From: Globodera rostochiensis
Taxonomy: Eukaryota; Nematoda; Chromadorea; Rhabditida; Heteroderidae
Reading direction: 5' to 3'
Length of the DNA stretch: 64,000 nt
NCBI GenBank assembly: GCA_018350325.1
Contig: JAEVLN010000016.1
Location: 1,860,044-1,924,043, forward strand
Under the pieces are notes generated by a model, which was not told the DNA's origin, made no database searches, and saw nothing but the letters and a program-made list of their open reading frames with translations. Position 1 is the stretch's first letter; every line of letters begins with the position of its first letter. The position numbers and the translations under genes are program-made. This document shows, one piece after another, positions 30,845 through 43,610 of this stretch.

Positions 30845-32880
30845 TTGTTAATAATCGACAAATTTAAAATTATATTTTTTTAATATAATATTAACTAAGG
30901 AACAAATTGTGTCATGTTCGTACTATGATACTATCAATATTTTATCTTGACGGAATACCACTTTTAATAATTTACATTTTTTAGAGTCTTTGTGTAATAT
31001 TATAACGACGAAACGCAGCTGCCGTTTCTTGCCCTGTCAATAAATTTTATACGCATGTAAAAAGCACACCAAATATAATAATCATTATTTATTAAATTGG
31101 GTGCTAGTCTGAAAATTAATTATTTTTTCGAACTTTTTTATTAGTTTTATTTAACCTTTTAATAATTTTAACTTTTATTTTTAATGAAGATTTAGTTTCA
31201 CTTTATAATCACTTTACTTTTTATAATTACAACATTTTAAAAAGTAACAAATCTCCTTAACTTTCAATAACACTTAAAATTTATTAATTTCATTATTTTA
31301 TTTTATTAAACTAAATTTAATAATTAATATTTTTTTTTAAATTTCTTAAAGAAGTTTGATAATATTTAGTAGAATTGATAGTGTTGCGCTTTTTACTTTT
31401 TGTTGTTATGAAAAAATTTTCATAGACGCCTCACAACTTTAATTTTTTGAATTTCACAAGTAACAAAAATAAAAAACATCAACTTTGTTGTATCTGTAAC
31501 ATTTCCGAATTGGAATGACGGAAGCAAAACGAAATATAGTTAATTATATTTATTGAAAATTATTTCACCAAATCCAAGCGCATTTTAATTTATTAAATCA
31601 TGACTGTAATGAAAAAAAAAATAATATTTTAATTTTTTCTATTTCCATACTTTATCATTTTATCGCTTTCTTAGTCTGCAACCAATATTTATTACAGATT
31701 AAATTAATGGTTCTTTTAATTAAACTTTTCACATAAGAATAATAATTTTTTAAAGAAGAAATATATTTATATTTTTGTTGCTAGAATGTAATCATAAAAT
31801 GTTATTTAACATGCTCGATGAATGATGTTCCTTCTCTGTTTTCGGTGGGGGCAGTTTTATTAGTTTTTGGATGGCACATTTTATTAGTTGATTTTCACAA
31901 TTTCGGGAAAGATTTCTTTGTTTATTTATTTCATTATTTAATATATTATAGAACCCTTGTTATATTTTAGATTAATTAATATTTTAATTACATAAATTTA
32001 TATTTATTATAGTCTTGAATATGTCTCACATCTATCCATCTGTGATATGTGCATTGAACTTTTGTTCGTTCGAAATTAAATATTATGTCTTCCAGTTAAA
32101 ATTATATTATTAATTTTATATTTTAAGGCATAAATTTATTTACATTATAATTTAAAAATTAATTAGAGATAGCTTTTTGTAATATTTGTTTGCTTATTTA
32201 AAAACGTTTTAAACTTTTTTTTAAAACCGTTTGACCGATTTTGATTTATTATCTCAAATTTTACCGTTTTAATTTTGTCTTTTAAATATGTTAATGTAAT
32301 CAATTTTTTTAATTAAGTTTAATTTTATCAACCTATGCAAATGGCTATTTTAACTTATCCCAAATGACCACCATCAAGACCTAAACTTTAAATTTAATAT
32401 ACATATAATGTAAGAATTGTTAAGGAACATTGTAGAAGGCAGACGCATATAAAAGAAATTGATTTTAAAAAAGAAAGTAACGCTTGTGCCAGAAAATATA
32501 AGAAAAACAAAAGATGTAAAATTAATATATGTTATCATTTAAATTATGTTATTAATTCGTGCCTAAAAACTAACCATTGATGTATTCTAATTTAAATCTA
32601 ATGCCAAATATCTAACAATTGATTAATGAAATTGCTGAACTTTTTAATAATTTAAACTATGAACGTTTGGACACACAAATATCGAGTAATAAAAAATCCA
32701 TATACATAAAAATATTTCAGATAAAGCTTTAAAGCATTCATTTCACCTTTAATAAACATTAATTACATGGCGTTTATAAAAAGATAATTTATTATCTAGT
32801 TGATTTTATTTTATAAATAATAAAGATTTATTTTTTTTTTAAGCAATTCTTATTGTATTCTTTTATTTATTTATTTTATT
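30845..32880. other. AT-rich; two ambiguous islands
   Basis: At 31795-31960 both strands are open for over 50 codons (minus strand includes IKLPPPKTEKEHHSSSM). At 32393-32580 a plus-strand frame without ATG is Lys/Cys-rich. Neither has convincing splice sites. Confidence 0.3.
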
Positions 32881-32937
32881 ATGCAATTAACGTTGTTGCT
32901 GACCATGGTGTGCGCCATGCGTTTTGCCTTAGCATAA
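32881..32937 (+). CDS. small ORF with signal-like N-terminus, copy 2
   Basis: 18 codons, MQLTLLLTMVCAMRFALA, then TAA. Homologous to 30734 at the nucleotide level. A GTGTGC donor after TTG CTG ACC ATG is possible. Probably a first exon remnant or decayed copy. Confidence 0.3.
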   Translation: MQLTLLLTMVCAMRFALA

Positions 32938-33452
32938 TCGTTTACACTATTTTATTGTCCAATTTCAGTTTAATTAAATGAAACTATTTGTTTTAAATTT
33001 TTGCGCATTTGATTTTTTTGTTTTGTTTTCTTACGTGATCATTTAAAAATTAAGAAAAAAGGTATTTTTTTTTTCTCGATTTACAGTAAATTTACAAATA
33101 TTTTAATTTATAGCAAAAATAATCCTTTGCTTCGTCGCGAAAACAATTTGTTGGCACTAAAAATGCCCCTAAACCCATGGAAAAATGATAATTTGCCATT
33201 AATTAAATTTCATTAAAATGCAATTACAAATCGATGATATGAAAATGAATCATAAAAATTATTTTTGAATAAAAGCAAAAATATCACAGCTTCAAAACCC
33301 TAATTTATTACCAACTAACTGTTCAACAATTATTACACATAATTTATTGCGTAGTTTGAATATTAACCCTTTTTAATTTACATTACTATTTATCTAAAAA
33401 AAAGAAACAACCCGAAAGCAAGGTTTTTTGCGGAGCGGTCCTTCGCGACCAG
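32938..33452. other. AT-rich, nothing recognised
   Basis: The last 25 bp before the next element are GC-rich (GCGGAGCGGTCC) and may belong to an interrupted exon continuing at 34173. Confidence 0.4.
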
Positions 33453-34172
33453 CTGGGGTGGAATCATAAGAACGAGGTGATGGTTAAATAACCACTAGCT
33501 CAGGGTTATTTAACCATGTGGTTCGTATCATAAGAACGAACCGCCAGTTCACGGTTAACTCACCCGGGCATTTAACCATGAGCCCATGGTAAAAATTTGA
33601 CCGGTATCACAAAAAAGCAACCACGTGGTTAGGTAACCACGAGCTCATGGTAAAATTCCTACCATAGGGGGTAGGAATGGTAAACAGGAAACCATCAACC
33701 CTTGCAAGCATATTAAACCTTTAAAATGAGAAGGAAAAAATTACATAAAAACTATGTTTGGAAAGTTCAGAATTTTCTCTATCAAATGGTATAAAAATTA
33801 TTGTATTTTTTTTTCTTATTTCGAGCTAATACATAATTCCAAAAAAGAAGCTCAAAAAAGCTGGATAAAACGACTAATTAATGTTGGTCGTCTTCATATT
33901 TATTATCACTTACTACAATAAACCCAGAACAAAGAATTGGACAAGTTTATGAAAAAATAAAATCGTGTTTTGAGCCTTGAGATGAATGACCCTTTTGGTC
34001 AGGGTTAGATTACCATATCATAAGAAGCTGGTTAACCATGAGCTAATGGTTAAATTTCAAAATTTCTTATGATGCGGGTTCGCGGTTAACTAACCAGGTC
34101 ATTTAACCATGGTTATTTAACCAGGTCATTTACCCATGGTTACCTAACCCCGTTCTTATGATTCCACCCCTG
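33453..34172. mobile_element. hAT-like MITE, GGTTAA type
   Basis: 720 bp with terminal inverted repeats: GGGGTGGAATCATAAGAACG at the left end occurs inverted at the right end. Both ends are filled with GGTTAAATAACC, TTAACCATG and similar self-complementary words. Termini C(A/T)GGGGTGG are hAT-like. The flanking 8-mers (GCGACCAG, GAAGACAG) match at only four positions, so a target duplication is not established. It lacks the tRNA-like unit and CGGCGGCG core of the other copies. Confidence 0.65.
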
Positions 34173-34895
34173 GAAGACAGCAAGAACGTGACTTAGACGA
34201 AGAACCTGCCGGTACAGCGCTCAAGAGGCCCAGAAGCAATTGGTTGTTTTGTGTTCACTTTACGCAATAACTTTATTCTATTTGCAGACCCGCAAGGCCT
34301 GCCACTTGACCACTAGTTGCGCTCATTAAAACAATTACAATAATTTATAATTAGAAAACAATTATCATACTATTACAATTATAAAAAAAATAGGATACAA
34401 AATTAGACAAAATCATGAACAATAATCGTTTTAATTTTATTTCGGCAATGCAAAAAAATATAAATTTAAATAAAAATGCAAACAATGATTGGGTATTTGG
34501 AATAGAGGAACAAACAAAAAAAAAGCCATTCGAACGAGCCTGACCAAAAGTTTCAATCAGAATATACGTTAAATTATAATTGCGACAACGAGCTAATAAA
34601 ATAGAATGGGTAAAAAATCATTAAATATTATATCGATCTAAATATAAGAATTACCTTAACAGAATGTCAAATCTTAAAGAAAATAACTATATATAAAAAA
34701 ATGGGTGTTTTATTAGTGGTATGAAATAGCCATATGTATGTACAGTATATCAGCAGTTCCTTTTATATATAATTTTATAATAATAATACATTTATTTAAA
34801 AATTTCCAAATTTAAAATACATTAAATTTAGAATTAATTAAGCATCAGAATGACTAAAAAAATCATCTAGCTCAAACCCAAACACTGTTGTTTTG
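34173..34895. other. GC-rich flank then AT-rich sequence
   Basis: 34173-34260 is GC-rich and open on the plus strand (DEEPAGTALKRPRSNW) and in one minus frame; with the short GC-rich block left of 33453 it may be an exon split by the MITE. The remainder is AT-rich. Confidence 0.3.
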
Positions 34896-35002
34896 TCAGT
34901 TTGGATAGCGTTGACCCACGTGAATAAATGCTGCGTACAGGTGCAATCTCCGTTCTATTTCCCGTATTTCGTCGAATTTTGAAATAATATTTTTCGTAAT
35001 AA
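34896..35002 (-). CDS. candidate terminal exon
   Basis: After AAGTTGTTCAG on the minus strand, two bases then 34 codons and TGA, including SKFDEIREIERRLHLYAAFI. The peptide has a helical, charged pattern. A second frame in phase with the exon at 35669-35770 ends at a TAG after 15 codons, so the reading frame depends on the upstream exon. Not recognised. Confidence 0.4.
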
Positions 35003-35668
35003 CTGAACAACTTAATCTTTAACTTTTGTAACACTTAAATAATATTAAGTACAAAAATAAAAAGCTGAAACAAGATTAAATCAACGTTGTTAATATTTAT
35101 TAAATAATCATTTGCTGTCTAAAATTGCACTTTTTAAAGTTGGAATATTTGTGAGTTTAAAACAACCAAAAAAATGAAAACAAGATTAATAAAAAACAAA
35201 CAAATAAAACTTAATGGAAGCAATGCAAGAAATTTGCTCAAACAAATCATTAAAATTACATCAAATATTTGCAATTATTTCATTAGTGTCGGCACTTTTG
35301 ATGTTCTAATGCACTAAAGTGCGCGAGAGCAAAAATATAATTTTTAATTATACTATTTAATAACCATCGTTTATCATTTAAGTTATCGTTTCCATTTAAA
35401 ATCCTAAGCAGGTAATTTCATTAGCTTTTTGTGTAACATAATTTTGTTTGTTTATTGCACATATTTTTGAAGGAATTAATAATTTTATTCTTCCATTTTT
35501 TGCACTTAATTTTGTTTTGATGTTTTTTTAATTTTTACTTTATTAACAATAAAAGAAATTATAAATAAAACTTTATTCCTTTTACTATTTCAGTATTATT
35601 ATTTTTTTGATATCAGTACAGCGTAAATAATCTTAATCAAATACACATTGTTGGACTATTTAGTTTAC
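35003..35668. other. AT-rich, nothing firm
   Basis: A small island at 35285-35330 is open for short runs on both strands only. Confidence 0.4.
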
Positions 35669-35770
35669 CTGCGGACTCCGTTCACATGGAGCAACATGTT
35701 TCTCGTTGGGCACACATACAATGCCGTTGAGAGGTAAACGACCGTTGATGATACTGCAAAATTCTGGTGC
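35669..35770 (-). CDS. internal exon, extracellular-looking, Cys-rich
   Basis: A clean 102-nt exon on the minus strand: acceptor AATGCAATCTCAG, donor AGTCCGCAG|GTAAAC, both near consensus, phase 0 at each end. The 34 codons begin APEFCSIINGRLPLNGIVCV and contain three cysteines, typical of an extracellular module. GC content is far above the flanks. A plus-strand donor also occurs here but without an acceptor. A 43-nt island at 36420-36462 can splice into it in phase. Confidence 0.55.
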
Positions 35771-36419
35771 CTGAGATTGCATTATAAATTTATATATTTA
35801 GAGAACAAGAATGTTGAAATACCCCAATTATTTCAAAATCTTAGGTTGCTTAATAAATTACGTAGTAAAAAATCTTATAAATTTTTTGTATACGTTTTGC
35901 ATTTAATATCTATTGTAGTCTAAAATATAAAAACCCTATATAAAATCAAAGCAATTAACATTATAAATAATTGTTTTAGTTTATTTGAATTCTATACAAA
36001 GTTCATTCTATATTAAACTTAAAATACATATAAATTTACAGAAAAATCAATTCTTAAAAAAATATATTATCGTCACTATAATTAAAAAAAAAGTGGCATT
36101 TGCAAATTAACCGAAAAATATCGGTTGATGTTATAGGCAAAATGGAATTAAGCTGATAAAACAAAAATAATTATAATTAATAAATAATATAAAACAGCTA
36201 AGATTCAAACTTAAGCTTTCCAAACCTATTAAAGGTATTTTTTTTATTAGCATTAAAAAATGCCTTAAAACAAGAAAAATCAAAATTATTCAAAACTTAA
36301 ACAAAGAATAATATTAATCTGAGTAAAATAAACGCAAAAAAACCTATGATTTTTGAAAAAAAGAAAGGCATAATCAATTGCAAAGCTTCTTCTTGAGCGA
36401 GAACTACTCGGCCTAGTAC
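35771..36419. other. AT-rich, nothing recognised
   Basis: The right end (36370-36419) is GC-richer and keeps the frame of 36420-36462 open if the donor at 36419 is not used. Confidence 0.4.
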
Positions 36420-36462
36420 CTGTGTGGCGACAGCAAGCAGTGACGGTCTTATGTGCAGGGAT
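36420..36462 (-). CDS. candidate 43-nt exon upstream of 35669-35770
   Basis: Between TTGCCTAAATAG and CACACAG|GTACTA. One base plus 14 codons (SLHIRPSLLAVATQ) end in phase 0, matching the start of 35669-35770 across a 649-bp intron. Reading through the donor also stays open, so the true exon end is uncertain. Confidence 0.35.
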
Positions 36463-37562
36463 CTATTTAGGCAATTAAATAAAAGAAACTGTGATGAAAT
36501 TTAATTGAACACCAAAATATAAATAGCAAAATTCTTAAATATTTGTATATGTCGCTTACAATGGGCAAAGTAAAAGGATAAATTATACATGTACTGTACA
36601 TAAACGCAATAAAATTTATAAATTTTAGCCTGCTCAATGATAAACAAAAAATAAACTTTCTCCAAAAACTAATAAATAAAACAAAAGTAAATTGAAATAA
36701 AAAAAGAATGAAATCACAAATGCGCAAAAAGATTTACACCAAAACGTATTTTGAAAATTTCAAAATTAATTATTTATTAAATACAAAAATAAATTAATAA
36801 ATTTTTAATGTGAAAAATATTTACACATTAAAATTTAAAAAAATACGATTAATAATTTGAGCTTATTATTTAATGATAATTTAGTTTTATCTTAAACATT
36901 CAATAGATATTTTTATCGAAATATTTTTAAGCTATGGATAAAAATTAGCTTTTTAACCTGTTTAAAGAAAACTTATTAAATTCACAAAATAAATATTATT
37001 AGAATTTAAAAGACAATAAGTGTTTGGCTGGAAAACATGGTATAAAATAATCAAAGTGATTGTTCAGAAAATATGAAAGACGAGAGAAAGAAACCCTAAT
37101 AAAAATGAAAATCAAATTTATTTTTGAAATTTTTAGATAAAATTAACATTTACTTTTTTGAAGATATCTATCTTATTATTACTGCTGAATTATAAAAAAA
37201 TTTGGAAAATTCGTGCATTGTTTAGAATGAAAATATCTACAATTTTCTTTAAAAATAATTTTAAAATATCTAAAACTCACTACAGCCTTTAATAATCAAA
37301 CTTACGACATTATAAAGATTATTTGATTAATTAAAATAATAAATTTTCTGCGCAAACAAGCGCTCTAAATTGTATTATTTATAATAAAACAAAAAGATAA
37401 TGAGATATTTAAACAAGTAATTGTGCTTGAACATTTATAGTATTACACTAAATAAATATCAGCATTTAATGTGATTTGCAAATCTCCAATCCTGCCTTTT
37501 TATTTTATGTCAAAAAATCTATAGTGTTTAAGAAAATCGCCCTATTTTGATTTCAATATCAG
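36463..37562. other. AT-rich, no supported gene
   Basis: An 86-codon minus-strand open frame at 36467-36727 is almost entirely Phe/Ile/Leu/Tyr, as expected of AT-rich noise. Confidence 0.45.
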
Positions 37563-37698
37563 CTATTTTTCACACACTGACCACTTCCTCCGGCGCGTGT
37601 TCCTCTGGAGGTTGCTCGTGCAGCTGCACCGGACGGCGCTGTGCCACAAATCGGCGCCAAATCACAACCTATTCGCGCTTAATAATGAGGCGCCGCCT
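37563..37698 (+). CDS. candidate internal exon, GC-rich
   Basis: Acceptor TTTCAATATCAG and donor GCGCCGCCT|GTGAGC enclose 136 nt, one base plus 45 open codons. These include HFLRRVFLWRLLVQLHRTAL and SAPNHNLFALNNEAPP. This is one of the most GC-rich host islands. A minus-strand frame (VIWRRFVAQRRPVQLHEQPP) is also protein-like, behind a weaker acceptor, so strand is favoured rather than proven. Function unknown. Confidence 0.45.
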
Positions 37699-38866
37699 GT
37701 GAGCGATGACTGTGCTTTTTTAAGTTTTCATTGTTTTCAAAATACTTTATTTCTTATTTCTTTTATTTATTCCTTCTATTTAACATCTTGATGCTAAAAT
37801 GGTTTCTTTCGTTCATTGAATATTTTGTATATTTATTTTTAATTTTGCTTTATTTCTTAATTCAACGAAAGTGTTGTTATAGCAAACCTTTATTGTAACA
37901 AAACATATACCATTTGCTAATTTTATCATAATTGATTTGAAACCGCGTCTCACGTTTGTTTATCATTTGTTGTTTCTGACCTTTTATTAGAAATTGTGTT
38001 TTTGGTAATTAATTTGTTATCATTCAATTAAACCTACAACCTATCTTTATTTTAAAATTATTACCATATGCTCTAACATTTATATAGTGATAGGTTTGAT
38101 CGTATATCTATAAGCCGGTAAGTCAAATTTTTAGTAAGTTTATAAAATAGCATTTATAAAAATAATTTTGTTTAGGTTTATTAACTTAATGTTTTATAAT
38201 GTCTTCTTATAAAAATAATCTAAAAAAAGAGAAAGATCAAAAGAAAATGTTAAATTTTAAAACTATAATAATATTAATATGTCAGCACCGAAGGGGCCCA
38301 AACTGTACTTAAAACGCAGGCGATCGATCTTTTTTTGAAAACTACGCACACAAAAATACAAAATACATTCGACATATCAAAGTCAAATTTTCTCAAATTT
38401 CTTTGCAAAAAAATTAAAAAAAGATTCAATGCCATAACATTTTTGCATAACAAAATTGTTTACTTTCGATAAGTATAAATAATTGCAGATTTTTGAAATT
38501 AAAAAACGAATAAAAAAAGTTTGGCTTTAAAAAAAATTTATTCAACTCAAAATAATAAAGGGATGATTAAAATAATAATAGTACAAAAAATATAAGTATT
38601 AAACTTATTCAACAAAATAAAAGGGTATATAAAAAGATTAAAAATGAATTAAACATTACAAATACGCAAAGATAAGAAAGGGTTTAAACACAAAAATGAT
38701 AATCTTTACAAATTAAAATATTTCTATTTTTATTCAATATTATTAAAGAATATTGTAACGGTCAGATGCAAATAAAAAAAAATAATTATCCAACTCGGTT
38801 ACTTAAATAAAAACTATCCGACGCGACGGGTACACCAACGGTTAACCGTTCTTCCACGTATGTCAC
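37699..38866. other. AT-rich; one coding-like run
   Basis: 38285-38470 is open for about 64 codons on the plus strand, starting GC-rich (TEGAQTVLKTQAIDLFL). Runs of this length are expected by chance here. Confidence 0.3.
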
Positions 38867-38947
38867 AGGATCTTCGTCTGTTCGCTTTGATTTTTATTGA
38901 AGATCCCATTCAGGAGCGCCGTGGTACCAATGCCAATGCCAACATGC
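38867..38947 (-). CDS. candidate internal exon
   Basis: Acceptor TAGTATTTATCAG and donor GATCCT|GTGACA on the minus strand enclose 81 nt. The only open frame gives HVGIGIGTTALLNGIFNKNQ and continues SEQTKI, a small-residue hydrophobic stretch that could be a membrane or hinge segment. Not recognised. Confidence 0.4.
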
Positions 38948-39610
38948 CTGATAAATACTAATTTAAAATATAAACTTGATATCAAAAAAATCAAATATCT
39001 AAATTGCCGGAAACAATCATTTTTGAGCATGGGCGAGCAAAAATTCAAGATTTTGTTTTTAAAATCTAAAAAGAATTCCTACCAATATGACTGATCAAAA
39101 GTCGTTGTCGTCTTCGCGCGGTCCGAACTATTTCGGTACAATAAATTAAAATATAATATTTTTATGAAATTAATATTAGATTCAGAAAAATTTAAATTAA
39201 TCATAAAATAATATTTACCTATTTGTCATTAAGAATTTAAAATTTATAATAAATGGCTCTGAATTAAAAAATGCTTTTAAATACAGATTTAAAATTTAAA
39301 AAAATTGGCAATAATAATTATAAACAAAAAGTCATAATTGAACAGTGGAACGCTCGAAACTATTATATTATTGAAAATGTATTTTTAAAGTTAAAAAAGC
39401 TCATTTTTATAACATTACTATTAAATAGATATTTGTTAGTTTTATTTGTTGTCGTTAGCATATATATTTTTTTAATATCATCTTCGAAAAAAACTGTTAA
39501 ATCGTTTAGTTAAAATAAAAACTTAAATATTATCTTCACTTCGTCAAACGAACTCTAACTTGAAACAATAAATTTTTAAATAAATATTTAAGTACTCTTA
39601 ATTAATACAG
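38948..39610. other. AT-rich; possible first exon
   Basis: ATG at 39088 opens MTDQKSLSSSRGPNYFG before a GTACAA donor. The island is GC-rich but short. Confidence 0.3.
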
Positions 39611-39655
39611 CAAATCTTGCCTCGGAGTTCATCTGCTGGGACACGCGTACCAAAG
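39611..39655 (+). CDS. candidate 45-nt exon
   Basis: Between TTAATTAATACAG and ACCAAAG|GTTTAC. Two frames are open (QILPRSSSAGTRVPK in phase 0; ANLASEFICWDTRTK in another). The GC-rich island matches the splice-site interval exactly. Confidence 0.35.
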
Positions 39656-42056
39656 GTTTACTATATTTAATATTTTTCTATATTCGATATATTATTTACA
39701 TATTTTATATTACTGTGTTTCATTTCAAAAAAAAATTGATAATGTAAATGATTACGTTTCACTGATTGCGGTGTTATTCTCTTGTAAACTTTATTGACCG
39801 ATTATTTACTGTCATGCTTCATCTGTTGAATTAAATGTAAATTAATTTTTGTTCTTTTTAAAAACACGCATTCATTTTTTAAATGCGAAATGCATTATTT
39901 GCATTAAATAATAACATTAATAAACGGCAATATGTATATAGGTATTATTGCGGCAGTGAATGCTTTTGTTTGCGTGTTATTTAAGCAAATTATGTTATGA
40001 AAACATTTTTTGTTGTTAAAATAATTTAGGTTATTATAATATATTTTCTTATTATTTTTATAATCACATGCAAAATGCATCTTAAATTTAAAAATGATAA
40101 TAATTCTATATAAATTTTATTCGATTTTAATAATGGATTTTTACTTTCTTGGATTATATCTTTAGAAAACCTCTTTTGATTTGTTATAAATTTGGAAGAT
40201 TGCTTTGGCATTTATTTCTGTTTCCTTCGTTTATAGTAGACTTTTTGTGGCCTCCGGGAGTGGAATGATTTTTAACATCCACTTTAAATAAATTTATTTA
40301 CCAGAACATTGAAATGTCTTTCAACTTTTTTGTAATGTAGAAATTATATGCCATTTATGTTTAAAAATTGCATTAATTTATTTGTTCCTTATTTTAAATT
40401 AATTTATATTAACAATGCATATAATGAGCCACCCTGCGGAATTAGACTTTAGAATTTAATATTAAAAATAAATACAAATTATTACTGAAGTTAATTTTTT
40501 GCGTCTCAGGCCTTTAACGACTATTTGACAATTTAAGTTTTTTGAATTAAAATGTTTTATTGCGTTGTAAACAATGTCAACTGTGGCAGGTGACCGGCTT
40601 TTTGTAGATTTGAGGTTATTAACCTTCTTATTATCTTGCGCATTTAATTACCTCGTTGTTATTTTAATTTTTTGCGTAAAAAATTTCAATGTTTTTCTAA
40701 ATATCTGAAGTAATGACGCACTGACTTTTTGATTTGTTTTTCAAGCCCAGCTTGATGGCTTTTATTCACAATCGGCTTAATTTTATGGCATTTAATATTA
40801 TTTTCGGCCTGTCATTTGTACCATTTTTTCTTCAATGCTTAATATTAACTTTTCTAAGAATTTTTTTTTAATAAGAGACATCTGGTTATTCAGCAACTAT
40901 GGGAGAATAACACTGGCATACAATGAGAAAATAATAAAATAGTCTGATAAATTTTTAAATGACAAGGCGAAAAATTAAAAAACATCAAACAAAGACTCAA
41001 ATATTTATAGCTTTAGACCTCATTATAAATATTTTTTTGTAATTATTTATTACATTTTTTTATTTAATCAACAATAAAGAATTATAGCTATTTAATTGCA
41101 ACCAAAAAATTTTCGAATAAATAAATCCATATTGTTAGAGATTTTATTCTCGAGGCTTAACACTAACTTTTGAGTAGTAAAAGTAATACGGTGAATTAAG
41201 AATTTTTAAAAACATTTGGATTAATAACACTCTTAAAAGTAAATGTGTTTATGTAAAAGATTTTATTAAATAATTATTTAAATAATCATCTCCGAAGTCA
41301 GTCATGACCGCGATCAGAACCTTTTACGAGGCAGCGCGCATCACCATTTTTAAATCCTCTATTATTTTGTTTTTAATAATTCCCCCAATTCTACCAGATA
41401 AAATAGAAAAGTCTAACTGAATTAAAAAAGTAAATTTAGATGACTGATTCAAAACATTTATAAAAAAATACAGAATTAAACAAATAGACAACAAAACAAT
41501 TTCATTTAAATGTTCTAAAAAATGATAATGTTCCTTACAGGAAAAACAAAACAGAACCGACCGAACGTTATCGGTTATATTAAACAAAATTTTGCCAGAT
41601 TTTAGTTCTTATTGGTGCTAGAAATTAATTAATTAAAAATTCTTAGGTAAGTCTTGCTGATCAGGTAGCATTGAACTAAATTTATTTAAATTTTCTAACT
41701 ACATAACTACTATTAAAAAATATATTTATTTAAATAAAGAAACAATAAGTAAAATAAAATAATCATATAGCCTTATTGAAAAACTGCACATAAGTGTTCG
41801 GGCAACCAACATGCAAAGAACGCCCGAAAAAAGCCAATAAAAACCCCCCATTCTCAAGCAGATAAAAATAGACAAAGTGTTATAAAAAGAGTAAGAATAC
41901 CTTTCTATTATTTTGTTTTACAACGAAGAAGTCGTAAAGAGTTGATCATCCGGAATTTACGCAAAAAAGATTAACGGTCTTAATCTGAATTAAAAATATT
42001 TACCAAAAGTATTCAAACTTTCAGTTACAAAGCTATTTGTACATCTATAACAAACT
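39656..42056. other. AT-rich; a few short islands
   Basis: Islands at 40552-40587 (MFYCVVNNVNCG before GTGACC), 41296-41350 (open on both strands; the minus frame extends over 41324-41587) and 41790-41860. None can be assigned. Confidence 0.3.
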
Positions 42057-42180
42057 ACCGTATTTTTCCTATTAGTAGCCCATGGGCATCTATTTTTCCA
42101 CCCTCCCTCTACGGTGGCTACAATTAGAGAGGGGGTTCAAATGGAGAGGGGGCTTCTGTTTCTCAACGTATTTTTTTTGA
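42057..42180. repeat. possible MITE-like repeat
   Basis: A short block with CCGTATTTTTCCT near its start and AACGTATTTTTTTT at its end encloses GC-rich words (CCCTCCCTCT, GAGAGGGGG in opposite orientation). It resembles a small mobile repeat, but I see no second copy in the window. Confidence 0.3.
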
Positions 42181-43519
42181 ATTAGGTACCCATTAACATA
42201 GGTGCCGCCGTACACGTAATTCGAATTTTTAATTGTTTTTCAAATTTGAATTTACAAACATTTGCTGGTTTTTACTTTTGACAGAAGTCATTATTTATAT
42301 ATTTTAGTAAATATTCATTGGGATTTTATAATAAGCTTACGAAGCCTCAGGATTTGTATATTTATTAAAAGAAAATGAATAAAATAATATTTTTTACCTT
42401 TCATGCCTTTAATTCGCGTTTGAGTTTTTCTTTTCTTTCCCCAGCTATGCGGCTTGTAATTTTTTTGTTTATCGATTTTGTTTTTTTTACATTGAAAACT
42501 TTTTCAAGCAATTCATCATAAATTCTCGCGATTTAAGACGATAACTAAAATGTCGCGTTATAAAAAACAATATGGAATATGATAATATTTTAACTTTCTT
42601 CGATGGGATTTCCTTCTACAGACTTGCCCTACGCGGAAAGTTAAATAACTACGTTATGCAAGCCATAAGTGTAAAATTCAAAGCCAAATCTGTTTAAAAC
42701 GAAAGCTTTAATTCAATTATAAAGTGTCTTTTTTTTAAAAAATGGATACAAACAAAGTGTAAAAGTATTAAAATGCGTAGTTGCTTCCTCAAAAATGATT
42801 TAATAAATAAATATATCAGTGTAATCGAAAATCAATAAAGAAAATATGAAAATAAGCTACGAATTTCCCACGGGAAATCCACTGGGAGCCCCGCCGTCTC
42901 CGCGCAACAACCGTCGGTGGTGCCGTTATACCCCCCTTTCCCACCACATTCTTGCCCGGAACCTTCACCACCGGACTTGCCTTTATTTATGAAAATTTTA
43001 GAACCATGATTAGATATTATGCTTAAATATTTAAATAAATTCTAAGGGTACATTAAACAACAAAATAAATTCTTATTTAATAATTAAAAAGGTTTGAAAG
43101 TTAATTTCGTCTACAGCAATATCAATATTGAGAACGACGGCTGCAAGTTTAGGGGTTTTTTGGGAGTGTGAAGGTCATTGAGACTCTTAACTGGCTATGA
43201 TCGGTACAAACAAAGTATTCCGACCCAAGATATAAAAATATGCATAAATTATATAAAGCCATTTAAATCTTATAAATATATTATTTTAGAGACTCACTTC
43301 AATAATTTTTGTTTTAAAGTACAAACCTAGTAATGTAAAGAAAGAAAAAACTTATATATATATTTATTTTAATTATCACAATTATTTAAAATTGCCACCG
43401 GTGCATAACAAAGTCGTTGGGCTGCGCAGTTATTTTAAATTAGGCATTTTTAACAATGCATATTAATTTTAAAAATATTTAAATACCTAAGTTAATTTTA
43501 TTGCTTAAACTGAAGCTGT
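42181..43519. other. AT-rich; one GC-rich island
   Basis: 42870-42985 is GC-rich and open in three frames: minus strand Gly-rich (GKSGGEGSGQECGGKGGYNG), plus strand Pro-rich. The splice signals do not decide between them. Confidence 0.3.
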
Positions 43520-43610
43520 ATGGATTTTCTGATTCGTAACTTCACATCGTCCAGTGACATAACAACGGGACAATTTGATGAGCATTTGAATAACCGACTG
43601 TCCATAGTGG
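43520..43610 (+). CDS. candidate first exon
   Basis: ATG at 43520 opens 30 codons plus one base, MDFLIRNFTSSSDITTGQFD and on to LSIV, ending ATAGTGG|GTTAAT. If unspliced, a TAA follows directly. Composition is balanced and unlike the flanks. Family unknown. Confidence 0.4.

Noticed and set aside
36467..36727. 86-codon minus-strand ORF as a membrane protein
   Set aside because: Composition (Phe/Ile/Leu/Tyr) is what A/T-rich non-coding DNA gives; lengths like this are expected by chance here.
42870..42985. Exon of a Gly-rich receptor-like protein
   Set aside because: Three frames on two strands are open and the splice signals do not favour any.
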